From: Consotaella aegiceratis
GTDB taxonomy: Bacteria; Pseudomonadota; Alphaproteobacteria; Rhizobiales; Rhizobiaceae
NCBI RefSeq assembly: GCF_036541425.1
Contig: NZ_JAZHFT010000023.1
Span: 16,516 to 80,515, forward strand
Direction of reading: 5' to 3'
DNA length: 64,000 bases
Below, in pieces: positions 51,267 through 60,131 of the stretch. The number at the start of each line of letters is the position of its first letter. The first letter of the stretch is position 1. The position numbers and the translations under genes are program-made. The notes under the pieces are model-generated. The model saw nothing but the letters and a program-made list of their open reading frames with translations, had not been told where the DNA came from and made no database searches.

Positions 51267-51884
51267 TCACACCGAGTGCGAGAAGATGTCCTGATCGTCC
51301 CAGCCGGCAAGGTCGAGCTTGGCGCGCGTCGGCAGATAGGCGAAGGATGCGCGAGCCAGCTCCATCCGATCCTCGCGCTCCAGTCGCTTGAGCAGCACGC
51401 CCATCAGGTCATGGAGATAGAGAACGTCAGACGCCGCGTATTCGATCTGCGCCGGCGACAGGGTTTCCGCCGCCCAGTCCGAAGATTGCTGCTGCTTGGA
51501 CAGGTCGACCCCGATCAGCTCGCGCGTCAGGTCCTTCAGCCCGTGCCGGTCGGTGTAGGTGCGCACCAGCCGCGAGGCGATCTTGGTGCAGAAGATCGGC
51601 TCCGCCATTACTCCAAACGCATGGTAAAGGGCGGCGATGTCGAAGCGCGCGTAGTGGAAGATCTTGGTCTTCGTGGGGTCCGCCAGCAGCGCGCAGAGGT
51701 TCGGCGCCTCGCGCTGGCCCTTGGCGATCTGCACCACGTCCGCCGTGCCGTCGCCCGGCGAAAGCTGCACGACGCACAGGCGATCGCGCCGCGTATTCAA
51801 TCCGAGGGTCTCGGTGTCGATGGCAACGGCCCCGGTGTAGCGGGACAGATCGGGCAAATCGCCCTGGTGAACGCGAATGGTCAT
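51267..51884 (-). CDS. Ribonuclease D-like 3'-5' exonuclease
   Basis: A protein of 205 aa, only the DEDD exonuclease domain: AIDTETLGLN (Asp, Glu), HYARFDIAALY (Asp), and YAASDVLYLHDLM (Tyr, Asp). It lacks the HRDC domains of E. coli RNase D, as usual for the short alphaproteobacterial form. Processes or degrades structured RNA 3' ends. Its ATG overlaps the stop of a small upstream frame (ATGA). Confidence 0.93.
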   Translation of the reverse strand: MTIRVHQGDLPDLSRYTGAVAIDTETLGLNTRRDRLCVVQLSPGDGTADVVQIAKGQREAPNLCALLADPTKTKIFHYARFDIAALYHAFGVMAEPIFCTKIASRLVRTYTDRHGLKDLTRELIGVDLSKQQQSSDWAAETLSPAQIEYAASDVLYLHDLMGVLLKRLEREDRMELARASFAYLPTRAKLDLAGWDDQDIFSHSV

Positions 51885-52099
51885 AAGCGAATCGTGGCCT
51901 TGGTCGAAAATCGGCGGGGCTCCCGCCAGACGGGCACGGCGCGTTTCGCCGCCGCTTCGCGCAAGAACCGGAAACCGGCCGCCCGGTCAAGGGTCGGCTG
52001 CGCGACGAAGTGCTTCATGGCCGCGTCCACGGCGATGGCCCGCTTGGCGCTTCGCCGTCCCGCCAGCACTGGCAGTCGCCAGACAAAGCCTTGGATCAA
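51881..52099 (-). CDS. Possible small protein coupled to the RNase D-like gene
   Basis: A frame of about 72 codons after vapC that ends in an ATGA overlap with the exonuclease start. Third-position G+C is as high as in neighbouring genes, which favours real coding. The product is basic and includes RRSAKRAIAVDAAMKHF and GFRFLREAAAKRAVPV. No ribosome site supports the TTG at 52099, and the true start may be a downstream GTG. Family not recognised. Confidence 0.38.
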   Translation of the reverse strand: MIQGFVWRLPVLAGRRSAKRAIAVDAAMKHFVAQPTLDRAAGFRFLREAAAKRAVPVWREPRRFSTKATIRL

Positions 52100-52103
52100 C
52101 GTG

Positions 52104-52502
52104 TTAGGCCGATTCGATGTCGGTGGCGGCGAATTTCGCGCCTTTGTACAAGAGCGGCTGTCGATAGTAGCGCGCACAGGCGTAGGAAAAGCAATCGCCG
52201 GTGTTGAGCCCCGCATCGCGCCCTCGACCCCGGCCGAAGCGCTCATAGGCATCGAGCGCGATGCCGGTCACCTGCGCCGGCAGCGACATCACCTGGATGT
52301 TCATCAGATCGAGGAATCGAGCAACCGACTCTCCGGCTTCGTCGACGCTCAGCCCATAGACGCGATTGACCGAGGCCGTCGCCTCGAAGACGGCGATGGG
52401 CGACGTCAAGCGTTTTGGCGAGGTCTGCAAACGGGCCGCGAAGATGCGCGCATCCTCCTCGTCGGTCAGCATGGCGACCAGGGCCGAGCCGTCGATGAAC
52501 AT
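52104..52502 (-). CDS. vapC: VapC-type PIN-domain ribonuclease toxin
   Basis: A protein of 132 aa whose ATG overlaps the antitoxin stop (TGATG). PIN domain with the acidic quartet: Asp4 (MFIDGSAL), Glu in AVFEATAS, Asp in LNTGDCFSYACAR, and Asp in KFAATDIE. VapC toxins cleave tRNA or rRNA when the antitoxin is lost. Length and gene order match type II VapBC pairs. Confidence 0.92.
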   Translation of the reverse strand: MFIDGSALVAMLTDEEDARIFAARLQTSPKRLTSPIAVFEATASVNRVYGLSVDEAGESVARFLDLMNIQVMSLPAQVTGIALDAYERFGRGRGRDAGLNTGDCFSYACARYYRQPLLYKGAKFAATDIESA

Positions 52503-52720
52503 CAAGAACTCTCGTTGCGTCCGCCCGAGCGGGCACCGCCGCGCTCCCGCAGCTCGCGGCAAAAATCCACAGCAAGATCGGCCAACGACGGCTTGGCGCG
52601 CTCGCGTTCGAGCTCATGTTCCAAGGCGATATGCACCGCTTCGGTCAGGCCGATCTTCTTCAAGGAGGCCACGCGGCGCGCGAGAGCGTCGGTCTCCGGA
52701 TTCTTGATGTGAAACGGCAT
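52502..52720 (-). CDS. vapB: VapB-type antitoxin (PSK/Rv0623-like)
   Basis: A protein of 72 aa from the ATG with GGGAG upstream. It begins MPFHIKNPETDALARRVASL, followed by GLTEAVHIALEHELER, the pattern of the Rv0623-like (PSK) VapB family whose N terminus binds DNA and C terminus neutralises VapC. Overlap with vapC ensures coupled translation. Autoregulated by the complex in known cases. Confidence 0.9.
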   Translation of the reverse strand: MPFHIKNPETDALARRVASLKKIGLTEAVHIALEHELERERAKPSLADLAVDFCRELRERGGARSGGRNESS

Positions 52721-53061
52721 AGGGCTCCCGGCTGGGATAGAAGGCTTCCTCTTTGGTATAGCCATGGCGGAAAGAGCTTCACAGTTCAATCCCCGCAATT
52801 CGGGAGGATTCCTGTCGGATAGATCTAGACCGCTATAGGGAGCAGGATATCCCGGGCGCCCCGAAACATCGAATCCGGCAGGCAGCGTGCATTTTTCCGT
52901 CGACGCGACATGATTCCGGAGAGAGATTGATCTCCCAAATCGCCGCGAGCGTCAGGCGGCCGCGAAGATAGACCCCAGGGCTAGCCGCGAAAAACCAATG
53001 ATTTCCGGCTGATTCTATCCGGCTTGCCTCATCGGCTTGATCCACGGGCTATCCCAGCGCA
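52721..53061. other. Intergenic region upstream of vapB
   Basis: 340 nt without a supported gene. The vapB promoter and operator should lie near 52740-52770 (TATACC-like -10 on the minus strand); no clear palindrome stands out. Confidence 0.35.
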
Positions 53062-53976
53062 TCAGGCCGAAATCACGCCGATCCGCCCAAGCCAGCGCCT
53101 GAACAGCTCCGGCCAGCCTCCGATCGGCAAATGAGCCGCCTCGGCGATCCCGAATCCATGGCCTCCGTCGCGAAAAATATGGAGTTCGGCCGGCACGCCG
53201 GCTCGTCTCAGAGCAGAATAGAACAGCACCGAGTTCTCCGCCGGAACCGCGGGATCGTCATCCGCCAAGACAAGAAACGTCTCGGTCGTTTCGGGTCCGA
53301 CATGACGATCGGGCGAATGCTCGCGAATCAGTTCCGCGTCCGGATCCGGGCCGATAAGGCTGGTCCGCGAGCCGGGATGCGCGACGCCGTCGACCATCGA
53401 AACGACGGGATAGATCAGCCCGGCGAAGTCCGGTCGCGCGCTCTGGCGGTCGGCCTCGTCTACCGGGTCGTAGACGGCCTTGTCATGACCGGTGACCACG
53501 GATGCCGCCAGATGGCCGCCCGCCGAAAACCCCATCAACCCGATTCGTTTGGGATCGAGGCCCCAGGCTTCGGCGTGATGACGCACCAGCCGCATGGCGC
53601 GCTGCCCATCCTGAAGCGGCACATATCGCCCGTCAGCGTGGCCCTCAGCGGGCAGCCGGTAGCTCAAGAGGAATACCGTCACGCCGATCGGCCCCAGAGC
53701 CTCCGCCGTCTCTAGCCCTTCCTTGTCCAGGGCGATGCGGGAATAGCCGCCGCCCGGCGCGATGATCAGGGCCGTGCCATTCGGCCGCGGCGGCAGAACC
53801 ACCGTGAGAGACGGCCTGACGATGCCGGAGATCTCGCGATTGGCCTTGAACAGGATCGGCGACCGCTCCTTGATCACGGGAACCGCCCGACACGCTTCCG
53901 ATCCGGGTGCCATTCCCGGCCAAAGCTCGATCACCTGATGATGGGACAAGGAAGGAGGCAAAACCTCGGGTGTCAT
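53062..53976 (-). CDS. Alpha/beta hydrolase, BD-FAE/acetyl-xylan-esterase-like
   Basis: A protein of 304 aa from the ATG at 53976. Esterase/lipase layout: ALIIAPGGGYSRIALDKEG (oxyanion), GLMGFSAGGHLAASV with the nucleophile Ser, FLVLADDDPAVP with the acid Asp and RDGGHGFGI with the His. No signal peptide. Similar proteins deacetylate xylo-oligosaccharides or other acyl sugars; substrate unknown. Stands alone next to the vapBC pair. Confidence 0.87.
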   Translation of the reverse strand: MTPEVLPPSLSHHQVIELWPGMAPGSEACRAVPVIKERSPILFKANREISGIVRPSLTVVLPPRPNGTALIIAPGGGYSRIALDKEGLETAEALGPIGVTVFLLSYRLPAEGHADGRYVPLQDGQRAMRLVRHHAEAWGLDPKRIGLMGFSAGGHLAASVVTGHDKAVYDPVDEADRQSARPDFAGLIYPVVSMVDGVAHPGSRTSLIGPDPDAELIREHSPDRHVGPETTETFLVLADDDPAVPAENSVLFYSALRRAGVPAELHIFRDGGHGFGIAEAAHLPIGGWPELFRRWLGRIGVISA

Positions 53977-54327
53977 CGGTCTCGTCCGATTGGAAATCAG
54001 CGCCGATCGACCGACTCGGCTCGCGACGGCGACATCCCGCATGCACCCGGCTGCGCGCGTGCGCAATGTCGAACGCGGGCATGATCCCGACATGCCGATC
54101 TCGTTCTCTGTTTCGTATCCGAAACAGACCCTGATATATCGGTGCCACGCTCCGATCGCGTGGCGTTTGCAATGATTGTGGATGACTGGAAAGCCGGAAC
54201 TGCGGAGGCGCCGCGATCGAGCCCTTATACGAGGGCGAGCGACCCGCTCCTGCAAGACGTATCGTTACGTCGTCAACGCACCGGCGCTAACGCCAAGGCC
54301 TGAGCTCTTCCGTAGAATTTTGCGGAA
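53977..54327. other. Intergenic region between esterase and tRNA-Leu
   Basis: 351 nt with no supported gene. It should contain the esterase promoter on the left; on the right it has a short A/T run after the tRNA 3' end (TAGAATTTTGCGG). Confidence 0.35.
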
Positions 54328-54412
54328 TGGTGCCCAGGAGAGGACTCGAACCTCCACGCCTCGCGGCACACGGACCTGAACCGTGCGCGTCTACCAATTC
54401 CGCCACCTGGGC
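54328..54412 (-). tRNA. tRNA-Leu (anticodon CAG)
   Basis: 85 nt including an encoded CCA. The acceptor stem GCCCAGG pairs with CCTGGGC, followed by A and CCA. The D-arm has GGTAGACGC. The anticodon stem CACGG/CCGTG encloses loop TTCAGGT, so the anticodon is CAG. A long variable arm (TGCCGCGAGGCG region) marks a class II tRNA, and the T-arm has GGTTCGAGTCC. Confidence 0.96.
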
Positions 54413-54595
54413 ACGGCGGGGACCATTAGATTTTCGCATCCGCCCTGTCAACGCGTTTTCCACATCGCCGAACTGCGGATCATCATGGTGGCGATACCGT
54501 GTCACATGCTCTTCACCTGACGGCGCGAAGGCGGTAAGACCGGCCGACGCCGCAGCATCGGGGATCGCGGCAAACTGTGTCAGGAGGATCGAGGC

Positions 54596-55594
54596 ATGAC
54601 GATCGACACTGGAAAGGTCGTGACGGTCTTCGGCGGTTCGGGATTCGTGGGACGGTACCTCACCCGAGCCTTGGCCAAGCGCGGCTGCCGCATTCGCGTC
54701 GCCTGCCGCCGGCCGGATCTCGCCTATCACCTGCAGCCCAACGGCAATATGGGGCAGATTCTGCCGGTCCAGGCCAATCTGCGCTACCCCTGGTCGATCG
54801 AGCGGGCGGTGCAGGATGCCGACCACGTCATCAATCTGGTGGGCATTCTCGCCAAGAGCGGCAAGCAGGATTTCAATTCGCTGCATCACGAGGGCACGCG
54901 GGCCGTGGCCGAGGCGGCGGCAAAGATCGGCGCGCCGTTGACCCAGATGTCGGCGATCGGCGCCGACGAATCATCCGACAGCGTCTATGCCCGCACCAAG
55001 GCGCTGGGCGAGAAAGCGGCGCGCGAGGTGCTTCCCGAGACGATCATCATCCGGCCGTCGATCATCTTCGGGGCCGAGGACCAATTCTTCAATCGCTTCG
55101 CCAGCATGTCCACCCTGTCGCCGTTCCTGCCGCTGATCGGCGGCGGGGAGACGCGGTTCCAGCCGGTCTTCGTCGCCGATGTCGCCGAAGCGATCGCGAT
55201 GACCGTCGACGGCAAGGTGGCGACCGGTACGACCTACGAACTCGGCGGGCGCGAGGTGATGACCTTTCGCGAGATGATGGATCTGATGCTGACCATCATC
55301 CATCGGCGCAAGCGCTTCATGACGATCCCCTTCAAGCGCGCCGCGACGATGGCGCGGATGATGCAGATGGTTCCCGGCGCGCCGCTGACCGAGGATCAGG
55401 TGAAACAGTTGCGCCACGACAACGTGGTGTCCGAGGCGGCCAAGGCCGAAGGCCGTACCTTCGAGGCCTTCGGCATTCAGCCGCGTCTGCTCGAGGCGGT
55501 GCTCCCGACCTATCTCGTCCGCTTCCAGCCGCACGGCCAGTTCTATCGCAAGGGCCCGTTGCTGAATGAGACGGCCGAGGGAGAACCGCACTGA
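54596..55594 (+). CDS. NDUFA9-like NAD(P)-binding epimerase family protein
   Basis: A protein of 332 aa, ATG with AGGAGG eight nt upstream. Extended-SDR Rossmann fold: VTVFGGSGFVGRYLTRALAKRG, DHVINLVGILAKSG and YARTKALGEKAAREVLPETIIIRPSIIFG (the two segments of the active-site region). This is the complex I NDUFA9-subunit family. In alphaproteobacteria the gene is stand-alone. It may bind NADPH and associate with complex I or quinone synthesis. It is convergent with ada. Confidence 0.92.
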   Translation: MTIDTGKVVTVFGGSGFVGRYLTRALAKRGCRIRVACRRPDLAYHLQPNGNMGQILPVQANLRYPWSIERAVQDADHVINLVGILAKSGKQDFNSLHHEGTRAVAEAAAKIGAPLTQMSAIGADESSDSVYARTKALGEKAAREVLPETIIIRPSIIFGAEDQFFNRFASMSTLSPFLPLIGGGETRFQPVFVADVAEAIAMTVDGKVATGTTYELGGREVMTFREMMDLMLTIIHRRKRFMTIPFKRAATMARMMQMVPGAPLTEDQVKQLRHDNVVSEAAKAEGRTFEAFGIQPRLLEAVLPTYLVRFQPHGQFYRKGPLLNETAEGEPH

Positions 55595-55622
55595 GTCCGC
55601 ACGACCGCCGCCGTCGCGGGGT

Positions 55623-56708
55623 TCAAGCCGAAGCCGCGCCTCTTGAGTCTGTGCGATCCCGATAGCTTCGCTCGATCTCGATCAGGCGCTGCTTGCGCCA
55701 TAGTCCGCCACCATATCCGGTCAGCGACCCATCGGCTCCGATGACGCGATGGCAGGGGATGACGAGGGCGATCTGATTGGCTCCGTTGGCGCGGGCGACA
55801 GCCCGCACCGCCGTCGGACGGCCGATGGCCCGGGCCAGATCGCCATAGCTGCGGGTGGTCCCCGCCGGAATTTCCTGGAGCGCGCGCCAGACCTGGCGGG
55901 CAAAGGGACTGCCGTGCAGGGTGAGCGGCGTCGTGAACGCGGCATCTTCTCCCGCGAAAAAGCGGCTCAGCTCCTCTGCAATCCGGTCGGCGGGTTCCGG
56001 CCTGCCGAAGCCGAGCGATCCATTGGACCTGTCGCGCAGTCCGCGCAGCTCGGTCGCCAGGGCCTTTCGATCGACGAATTCCAGGAGATGCACGCTGCGC
56101 CTGTCGCCGACCACGATCATCGGGCCAAGCGGCGTGTCGATCCAGTCGACCAGCAGCAGAGCGTTGCGGACGAAATCGCCCGGCGACAGGCCGAGCAGCC
56201 GCGCGACCGCGGAGCGGAACGCACTGGGAGATTCGAACCGGGCATCGATCTGAGCCTCGATCACCTTGCCACCCTTTCCCAGCGTCTGGATTGCATCGCC
56301 CAAGCGACGATATCGGGCGAGTTCCAGAAACGTCATGCCGAACTGACGCTTGAACGCGCGACGCACTGTTGACAGGTCGAAACCGAGCGCCTGGATGTCC
56401 GCTTCGCTCCAGCGGTGGGTGGGGCGACGGCCGAGGTCTTCCAGGAGCGCTGTGATGACAGGATCCGGGGCGGCCTCCGGCAGGAGCGGCCGGCAGCGTT
56501 TGCAGGGGCGAAATCCCGCATCGACGCACGCCTGGGCGGTTTCAAAGAAGCGGCAATGTTGCCGCTTGGGCTTACGCGCCGGGCACGTGAAGCGACAGAA
56601 GATTCGCGTGGATGTGACGCCGACGAAAGCCAGGCCGTCATAGGCGCCATCGCGCTCGAGGAGCGCCCGATAAAGCGTGTCGTCGTTTGTCGAGGCGGTG
56701 AAAAGCAT
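55623..56708 (-). CDS. ada: Ada bifunctional alkylation repair regulator/methyltransferase
   Basis: A protein of 361 aa starting MLFTAST with AGAGG upstream. Four parts in order: the N-terminal Zn/methyl-phosphotriester domain with Cys38, Cys42, Cys69 and Cys72 at E. coli positions (IFCRFTCPAR, GFRPCKRC), an AraC helix-turn-helix (about 90-175), a linker, and the O6-methylguanine-DNA methyltransferase domain with IPCHRVIG and GYGGGLWRK. Methylated Cys38 turns Ada into an activator of the adaptive response. No alkA or alkB follows. Confidence 0.96.
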   Translation of the reverse strand: MLFTASTNDDTLYRALLERDGAYDGLAFVGVTSTRIFCRFTCPARKPKRQHCRFFETAQACVDAGFRPCKRCRPLLPEAAPDPVITALLEDLGRRPTHRWSEADIQALGFDLSTVRRAFKRQFGMTFLELARYRRLGDAIQTLGKGGKVIEAQIDARFESPSAFRSAVARLLGLSPGDFVRNALLLVDWIDTPLGPMIVVGDRRSVHLLEFVDRKALATELRGLRDRSNGSLGFGRPEPADRIAEELSRFFAGEDAAFTTPLTLHGSPFARQVWRALQEIPAGTTRSYGDLARAIGRPTAVRAVARANGANQIALVIPCHRVIGADGSLTGYGGGLWRKQRLIEIERSYRDRTDSRGAASA

Positions 56709-56837
56709 GCCTCTTTCTAGCCGACGGCGAAGCATCATGCGGACGAAAATCAGGCGTCGATTTTCGTTCCCGGCCAAACCGTCGGCGATCGGCCGAACGT
56801 CGGCAGGGCCCGCCGCCCCCTTGTCCGCGGTGGCGAC

Positions 56838-57644
56838 TCAGCCGACGAGCAGCAAGCCTGCGATTCCCGCAATGCCGACGACGATACGCCACCAGGCGAA
56901 GAACGCGAAGCCGTGCCGCGAGACGTAGCCGAGCAGCCAGTTGACGACGACCAGAGCCGCCAGGAAGGCACAGACGAAGCCGATGGCGATCAGCCAGGCG
57001 TCGTCCATCGAGAGCTGACTGCGCGACTTGTAGAGATCGAAGGCGAAGGCGCCCATCATCGTGGGCATCGCCAGGAAAAACGAGAATTCGGCGGCGGAGC
57101 GCTTGTCGGTGCCCATCAGCAGCGCGCCGGCGATCGTGGCGCCCGAGCGCGACGTGCCGGGCACCATCGCCAGGCACTGGAAAACGCCGATCGCCAGGCA
57201 CAAGGACAGGGGATAGTCCATCACGTCGGCATAGCGCACCTTCAGCGGCATGCGGTCGATCACCAGCAAGATGATGCCGCCGACCACCAGCGCGATGCAG
57301 ATCACCATCGGCGTCTCGAACAGAACCCGCTTGATGAAGTCGTGGGCCAGGACACCGACCACCGCGGCCGGCAGGAAGGCGACCAGGATGCCGATGACGA
57401 AGTGGCGGCTCCTGGGACTGGTGGGCAGCGTGACGGCGATCTGCCAGAGCTTGGCGGCGTAGGCGGAAAGCACCGCCAGGATCGCGCCGAGCTGGATCAG
57501 CACCTCGAAGGTGCGCGCCGTCGAATGGAATCCGAGGAAATGGCCGAGCAGCAGAATATGTCCGGTGGAGGAGACGGGAATGAACTCCGTCAGTCCCTCG
57601 GTCAGTCCAAGAATGATCGCATCGATCGCGGCGCCGATGTCCAT
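56838..57644 (-). CDS. uppP: Undecaprenyl-diphosphatase UppP/BacA
   Basis: A protein of 268 aa, ATG with AAGGA upstream. Polytopic membrane protein with both catalytic boxes: GLTEGLTEFIPVSSTGHILL at the N terminus and MVPGTSRSGATIAGALLMG in the middle. It dephosphorylates undecaprenyl diphosphate so the lipid carrier can be reused for peptidoglycan and polysaccharide synthesis; overexpression gives bacitracin resistance. Divergent from fzlA. Confidence 0.97.
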   Translation of the reverse strand: MDIGAAIDAIILGLTEGLTEFIPVSSTGHILLLGHFLGFHSTARTFEVLIQLGAILAVLSAYAAKLWQIAVTLPTSPRSRHFVIGILVAFLPAAVVGVLAHDFIKRVLFETPMVICIALVVGGIILLVIDRMPLKVRYADVMDYPLSLCLAIGVFQCLAMVPGTSRSGATIAGALLMGTDKRSAAEFSFFLAMPTMMGAFAFDLYKSRSQLSMDDAWLIAIGFVCAFLAALVVVNWLLGYVSRHGFAFFAWWRIVVGIAGIAGLLLVG

Positions 57645-57921
57645 GGCGGTCCTTGCGGTGATGACGGCGGCCGGCGAACGGTCCACCGAAAGAGAGAATC
57701 ACGCCCCCGCGGCGTTTGCGGCCCCATGGGTGGCATGGCGTCCCCTGCCGCTCAAGAGGGCCAAAATTGCGGCCGGCGAACGAAACCCCTGGCAAAGGGT
57801 TACAGAAACAATGAAATTTCGCCGCCGCGTTAGGCAGCCATAAACCAACGCCGCGCTATTCTGGGGACGACGCGGTCGCGACTGCATGCGAGGCGTTCCG
57901 AAAGAAAGCAGTATCCAGGCC

Positions 57922-58614
57922 ATGCTCAGGCTCCATCATCATCCCATGTCCGCCGCATCGCGCTTTGTCCGGCTCATGCTTGGCGAATATGGAGAGCGCG
58001 CCGAACTGGTCGAGGAAAAGCCCTGGCAGCGGCGTCCCGAGCTTCTGGCTCTCAATCCGGCAGCAACCTTGCCGATCCTGATCGAGGACGACGGACCGCC
58101 GATCGTCGGCGGCCTGGTGATTGCCGAATATGTCGACGAGACGCGCGGGGTCTATCAGCGCGAGCGCCGGCTGATGGCCGAAAAGCCGTTGGAGCGGGCC
58201 GAGACGCGGCGGCTGACGGAATGGTTCCTGCACAAGCTGGAAGCCGAGGTCACCCGCTATCTGGTGCGCGAACGGGTGTTCAAGCTCGACATGCGCCCCG
58301 ACGAGGGCGGCGGGCCGCCGGACGCCTCGGCGATTCGCGCGGCGCGCGCCAATCTGAAGAACCATATGCGCTACATCGGCTGGCTGGCCGAAAGCCGCAA
58401 CTGGCTGGCCGGCACGCGGCTGTCGCATGCCGACCTCGCCGCCGCTTCCGCCCTCTCGGTGCTCGACTATCTCGGCGAGGTGGATTGGGAGCGCGAGCCC
58501 GCCGCCAAGGAATGGTATGTCCGGCTCAAGTCGCGGCCGGCCTTCCGCCCGTTCCTGGGCGAGCGCGTGCGCGGCATTCCTCCTGTCGCCCATTACGCCG
58601 AGCTCGATTTCTAA
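57922..58614 (+). CDS. fzlA: GST-family cell-division protein FzlA
   Basis: A protein of 230 aa from the ATG at 57922. GST N-terminal thioredoxin-like domain (MLRLHHHPMSAASRFVRLML, NPAATLPILIEDDG, GGLVIAEYVDE) and C-terminal helical domain (HMRYIGWLAESRNWLAG, SHADLAAASALSVLDYLG). The opening blocks match Caulobacter FzlA, which binds FtsZ filaments and is needed for constriction, rather than detoxifying GSTs. The next gene, queG, starts 13 nt later. Confidence 0.88.
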   Translation: MLRLHHHPMSAASRFVRLMLGEYGERAELVEEKPWQRRPELLALNPAATLPILIEDDGPPIVGGLVIAEYVDETRGVYQRERRLMAEKPLERAETRRLTEWFLHKLEAEVTRYLVRERVFKLDMRPDEGGGPPDASAIRAARANLKNHMRYIGWLAESRNWLAGTRLSHADLAAASALSVLDYLGEVDWEREPAAKEWYVRLKSRPAFRPFLGERVRGIPPVAHYAELDF

Positions 58615-58627
58615 CTATTTTCCAAGG

Positions 58628-59761
58628 ATGGACGCACCATCCTGCCCGCTCAAACGCTTCGTCATCGAGGACGCGCATCGTCTCGGCTTCGACGCCGTGG
58701 GCGTGGCGTCCGCGACGACCGACGTCGTCGTGGGCGAACGGCTCGACGAATTCCTGGAGCACGGCCGCCACGGCACCATGGGCTGGCTGCCCGAGACCGC
58801 CGACCGACGGCGGGCGGCAGCGGCGTTGTGGCCACGGGTCCGCTCCATCATCGTGCTCGGCATGAACTACGGCCCGGACGAGGATCCGCGCGGTCTTCTC
58901 GACCAGTTCGATCGCGGCGCGATCTCCGTCTACGCCCGGCATCGCGACTATCACGACGTCATCAAGGGCCGGCTGAAGGAACTGGCCTCGCGGATTCTGG
59001 CCCGGGCCGGCGGTGGCCACGACGTCAAGGTCTTCGTCGACACCGCACCGGTGATGGAAAAGCCGCTCGCGGCGCGCGCCGGCGTTGGCTGGCAGGGCAA
59101 GCACACCAATCTCGTCAGCCGCGATTTTGGCTCGTGGCTGTTCCTCGGCTCGATCTTCACGACGATCGACCTGCCCGCCGACGAGCCGATGCCGGACAGC
59201 TGCGGCTCGTGCCGGGCCTGCCTCGACGTCTGCCCCACCGCTGCGTTTCCGGCGCCCTACAAGCTCGATGCCCGACGCTGCATCTCCTATCTCACCATCG
59301 AGACGAAGCGCCCGGTGCCGCGAGCGCTGCGCCCTTTGATGGGCAACCGCATCTACGGCTGCGACGACTGCCTGGCGGTCTGTCCGTGGAACAAATTCGC
59401 CAGCACCGCACGCGAGATCAAGCTCCAGGCCCGCGACGACTTGAAGGCGCCGGCTCTGCGTGATCTTCTCGACCTCGACGACGCGGCCTTTCGCGCCTTG
59501 TTCTCCGGGTCTCCGGTCAAGCGGGTGGGGCGCGGCAAATTCGTGTCGAACTGCCTGATCGCGGCGGGCAATTCCGGCGATGCCGGCTTTCTGAAGCCGG
59601 TCGTGCGGCTGCTCGACGACGATGAACCGCTGGTGCGGGCGATGGCGGTCTGGGCGCTCGCGCGGCTTTCGCACGACGAAGCCTTGGCAAGGCGCCGCGA
59701 TGCGCTCGATAAGGAAACGGCAGACTGGGTGAGGAGGGAGTGGCATGCACTCGACAGCTGA
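58628..59761 (+). CDS. queG: Epoxyqueuosine reductase QueG
   Basis: A protein of 377 aa. Cobalamin-dependent reductase that makes queuosine in tRNA. N-terminal DUF1730-like part with FDTAPVMEKPLAARAGVGWQ (shown in part: DTAPVMEKPLA), then two [4Fe-4S] motifs, CGSCRACLDVCP and CDDCLAVCPWN, and C-terminal HEAT-like repeats (LLDDDEPLVRAMAVWALARL). The ATG follows AAGG directly, so translation is probably coupled to fzlA. The end overlaps the next gene by 17 nt. Confidence 0.95.
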   Translation: MDAPSCPLKRFVIEDAHRLGFDAVGVASATTDVVVGERLDEFLEHGRHGTMGWLPETADRRRAAAALWPRVRSIIVLGMNYGPDEDPRGLLDQFDRGAISVYARHRDYHDVIKGRLKELASRILARAGGGHDVKVFVDTAPVMEKPLAARAGVGWQGKHTNLVSRDFGSWLFLGSIFTTIDLPADEPMPDSCGSCRACLDVCPTAAFPAPYKLDARRCISYLTIETKRPVPRALRPLMGNRIYGCDDCLAVCPWNKFASTAREIKLQARDDLKAPALRDLLDLDDAAFRALFSGSPVKRVGRGKFVSNCLIAAGNSGDAGFLKPVVRLLDDDEPLVRAMAVWALARLSHDEALARRRDALDKETADWVRREWHALDS

Positions 59762-60131
59762 CTTCTATCGCGACGAGCAGGCGCTCGGCACCGGCGACGA
59801 GGACGACCGGCAAGACCAGCAGGAGGCCTATCACCGGGCGCGCCATTCGCTGCGCCGCCGGATCGGCCATCGCGACGACCTCACGGGTCGCCACGGTTTG
59901 GCATCCAAAGGCGCGTTGGGTGCCGGCGCACTGGGCGCCGGGGCGCTCGGCGCGTTGGCGCTCGGGGCCTTTGCCGTGGGGGCGCTGGCGGTCGGGGCCT
60001 TCGCCATCGGCCGGCTGTCGGTCGGCCGCGCCCGGGCCGAGGAAGCCGAGATCGGCCGGTTGCGGATCGGCGCGCTCGAAATCGGCAGTCTCCTTTATCC
60101 CGCACCGCCGCGCGACGGCGAGACGCGATGA
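59745..60131 (+). CDS. Small pentapeptide-like repeat protein
   Basis: A protein of 128 aa with GGAGGGAG upstream, overlapping queG by 17 nt and the next gene by ATGA. An acidic/Arg-rich first 50 residues precede a run of about a dozen five-residue units of the form (L/F)A(V/I/L)G(A/R) from about 57 to 115: GALGA, LALGA, FAVGA, LAVGA, FAIGR, LSVGR, then AEIGR, LRIGA, LEIGS. The spacing suggests a square beta-helix of the pentapeptide class, very regular and short. Function unknown; conserved in this position in related genomes from memory only. Confidence 0.72.
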   Translation: MHSTADFYRDEQALGTGDEDDRQDQQEAYHRARHSLRRRIGHRDDLTGRHGLASKGALGAGALGAGALGALALGAFAVGALAVGAFAIGRLSVGRARAEEAEIGRLRIGALEIGSLLYPAPPRDGETR

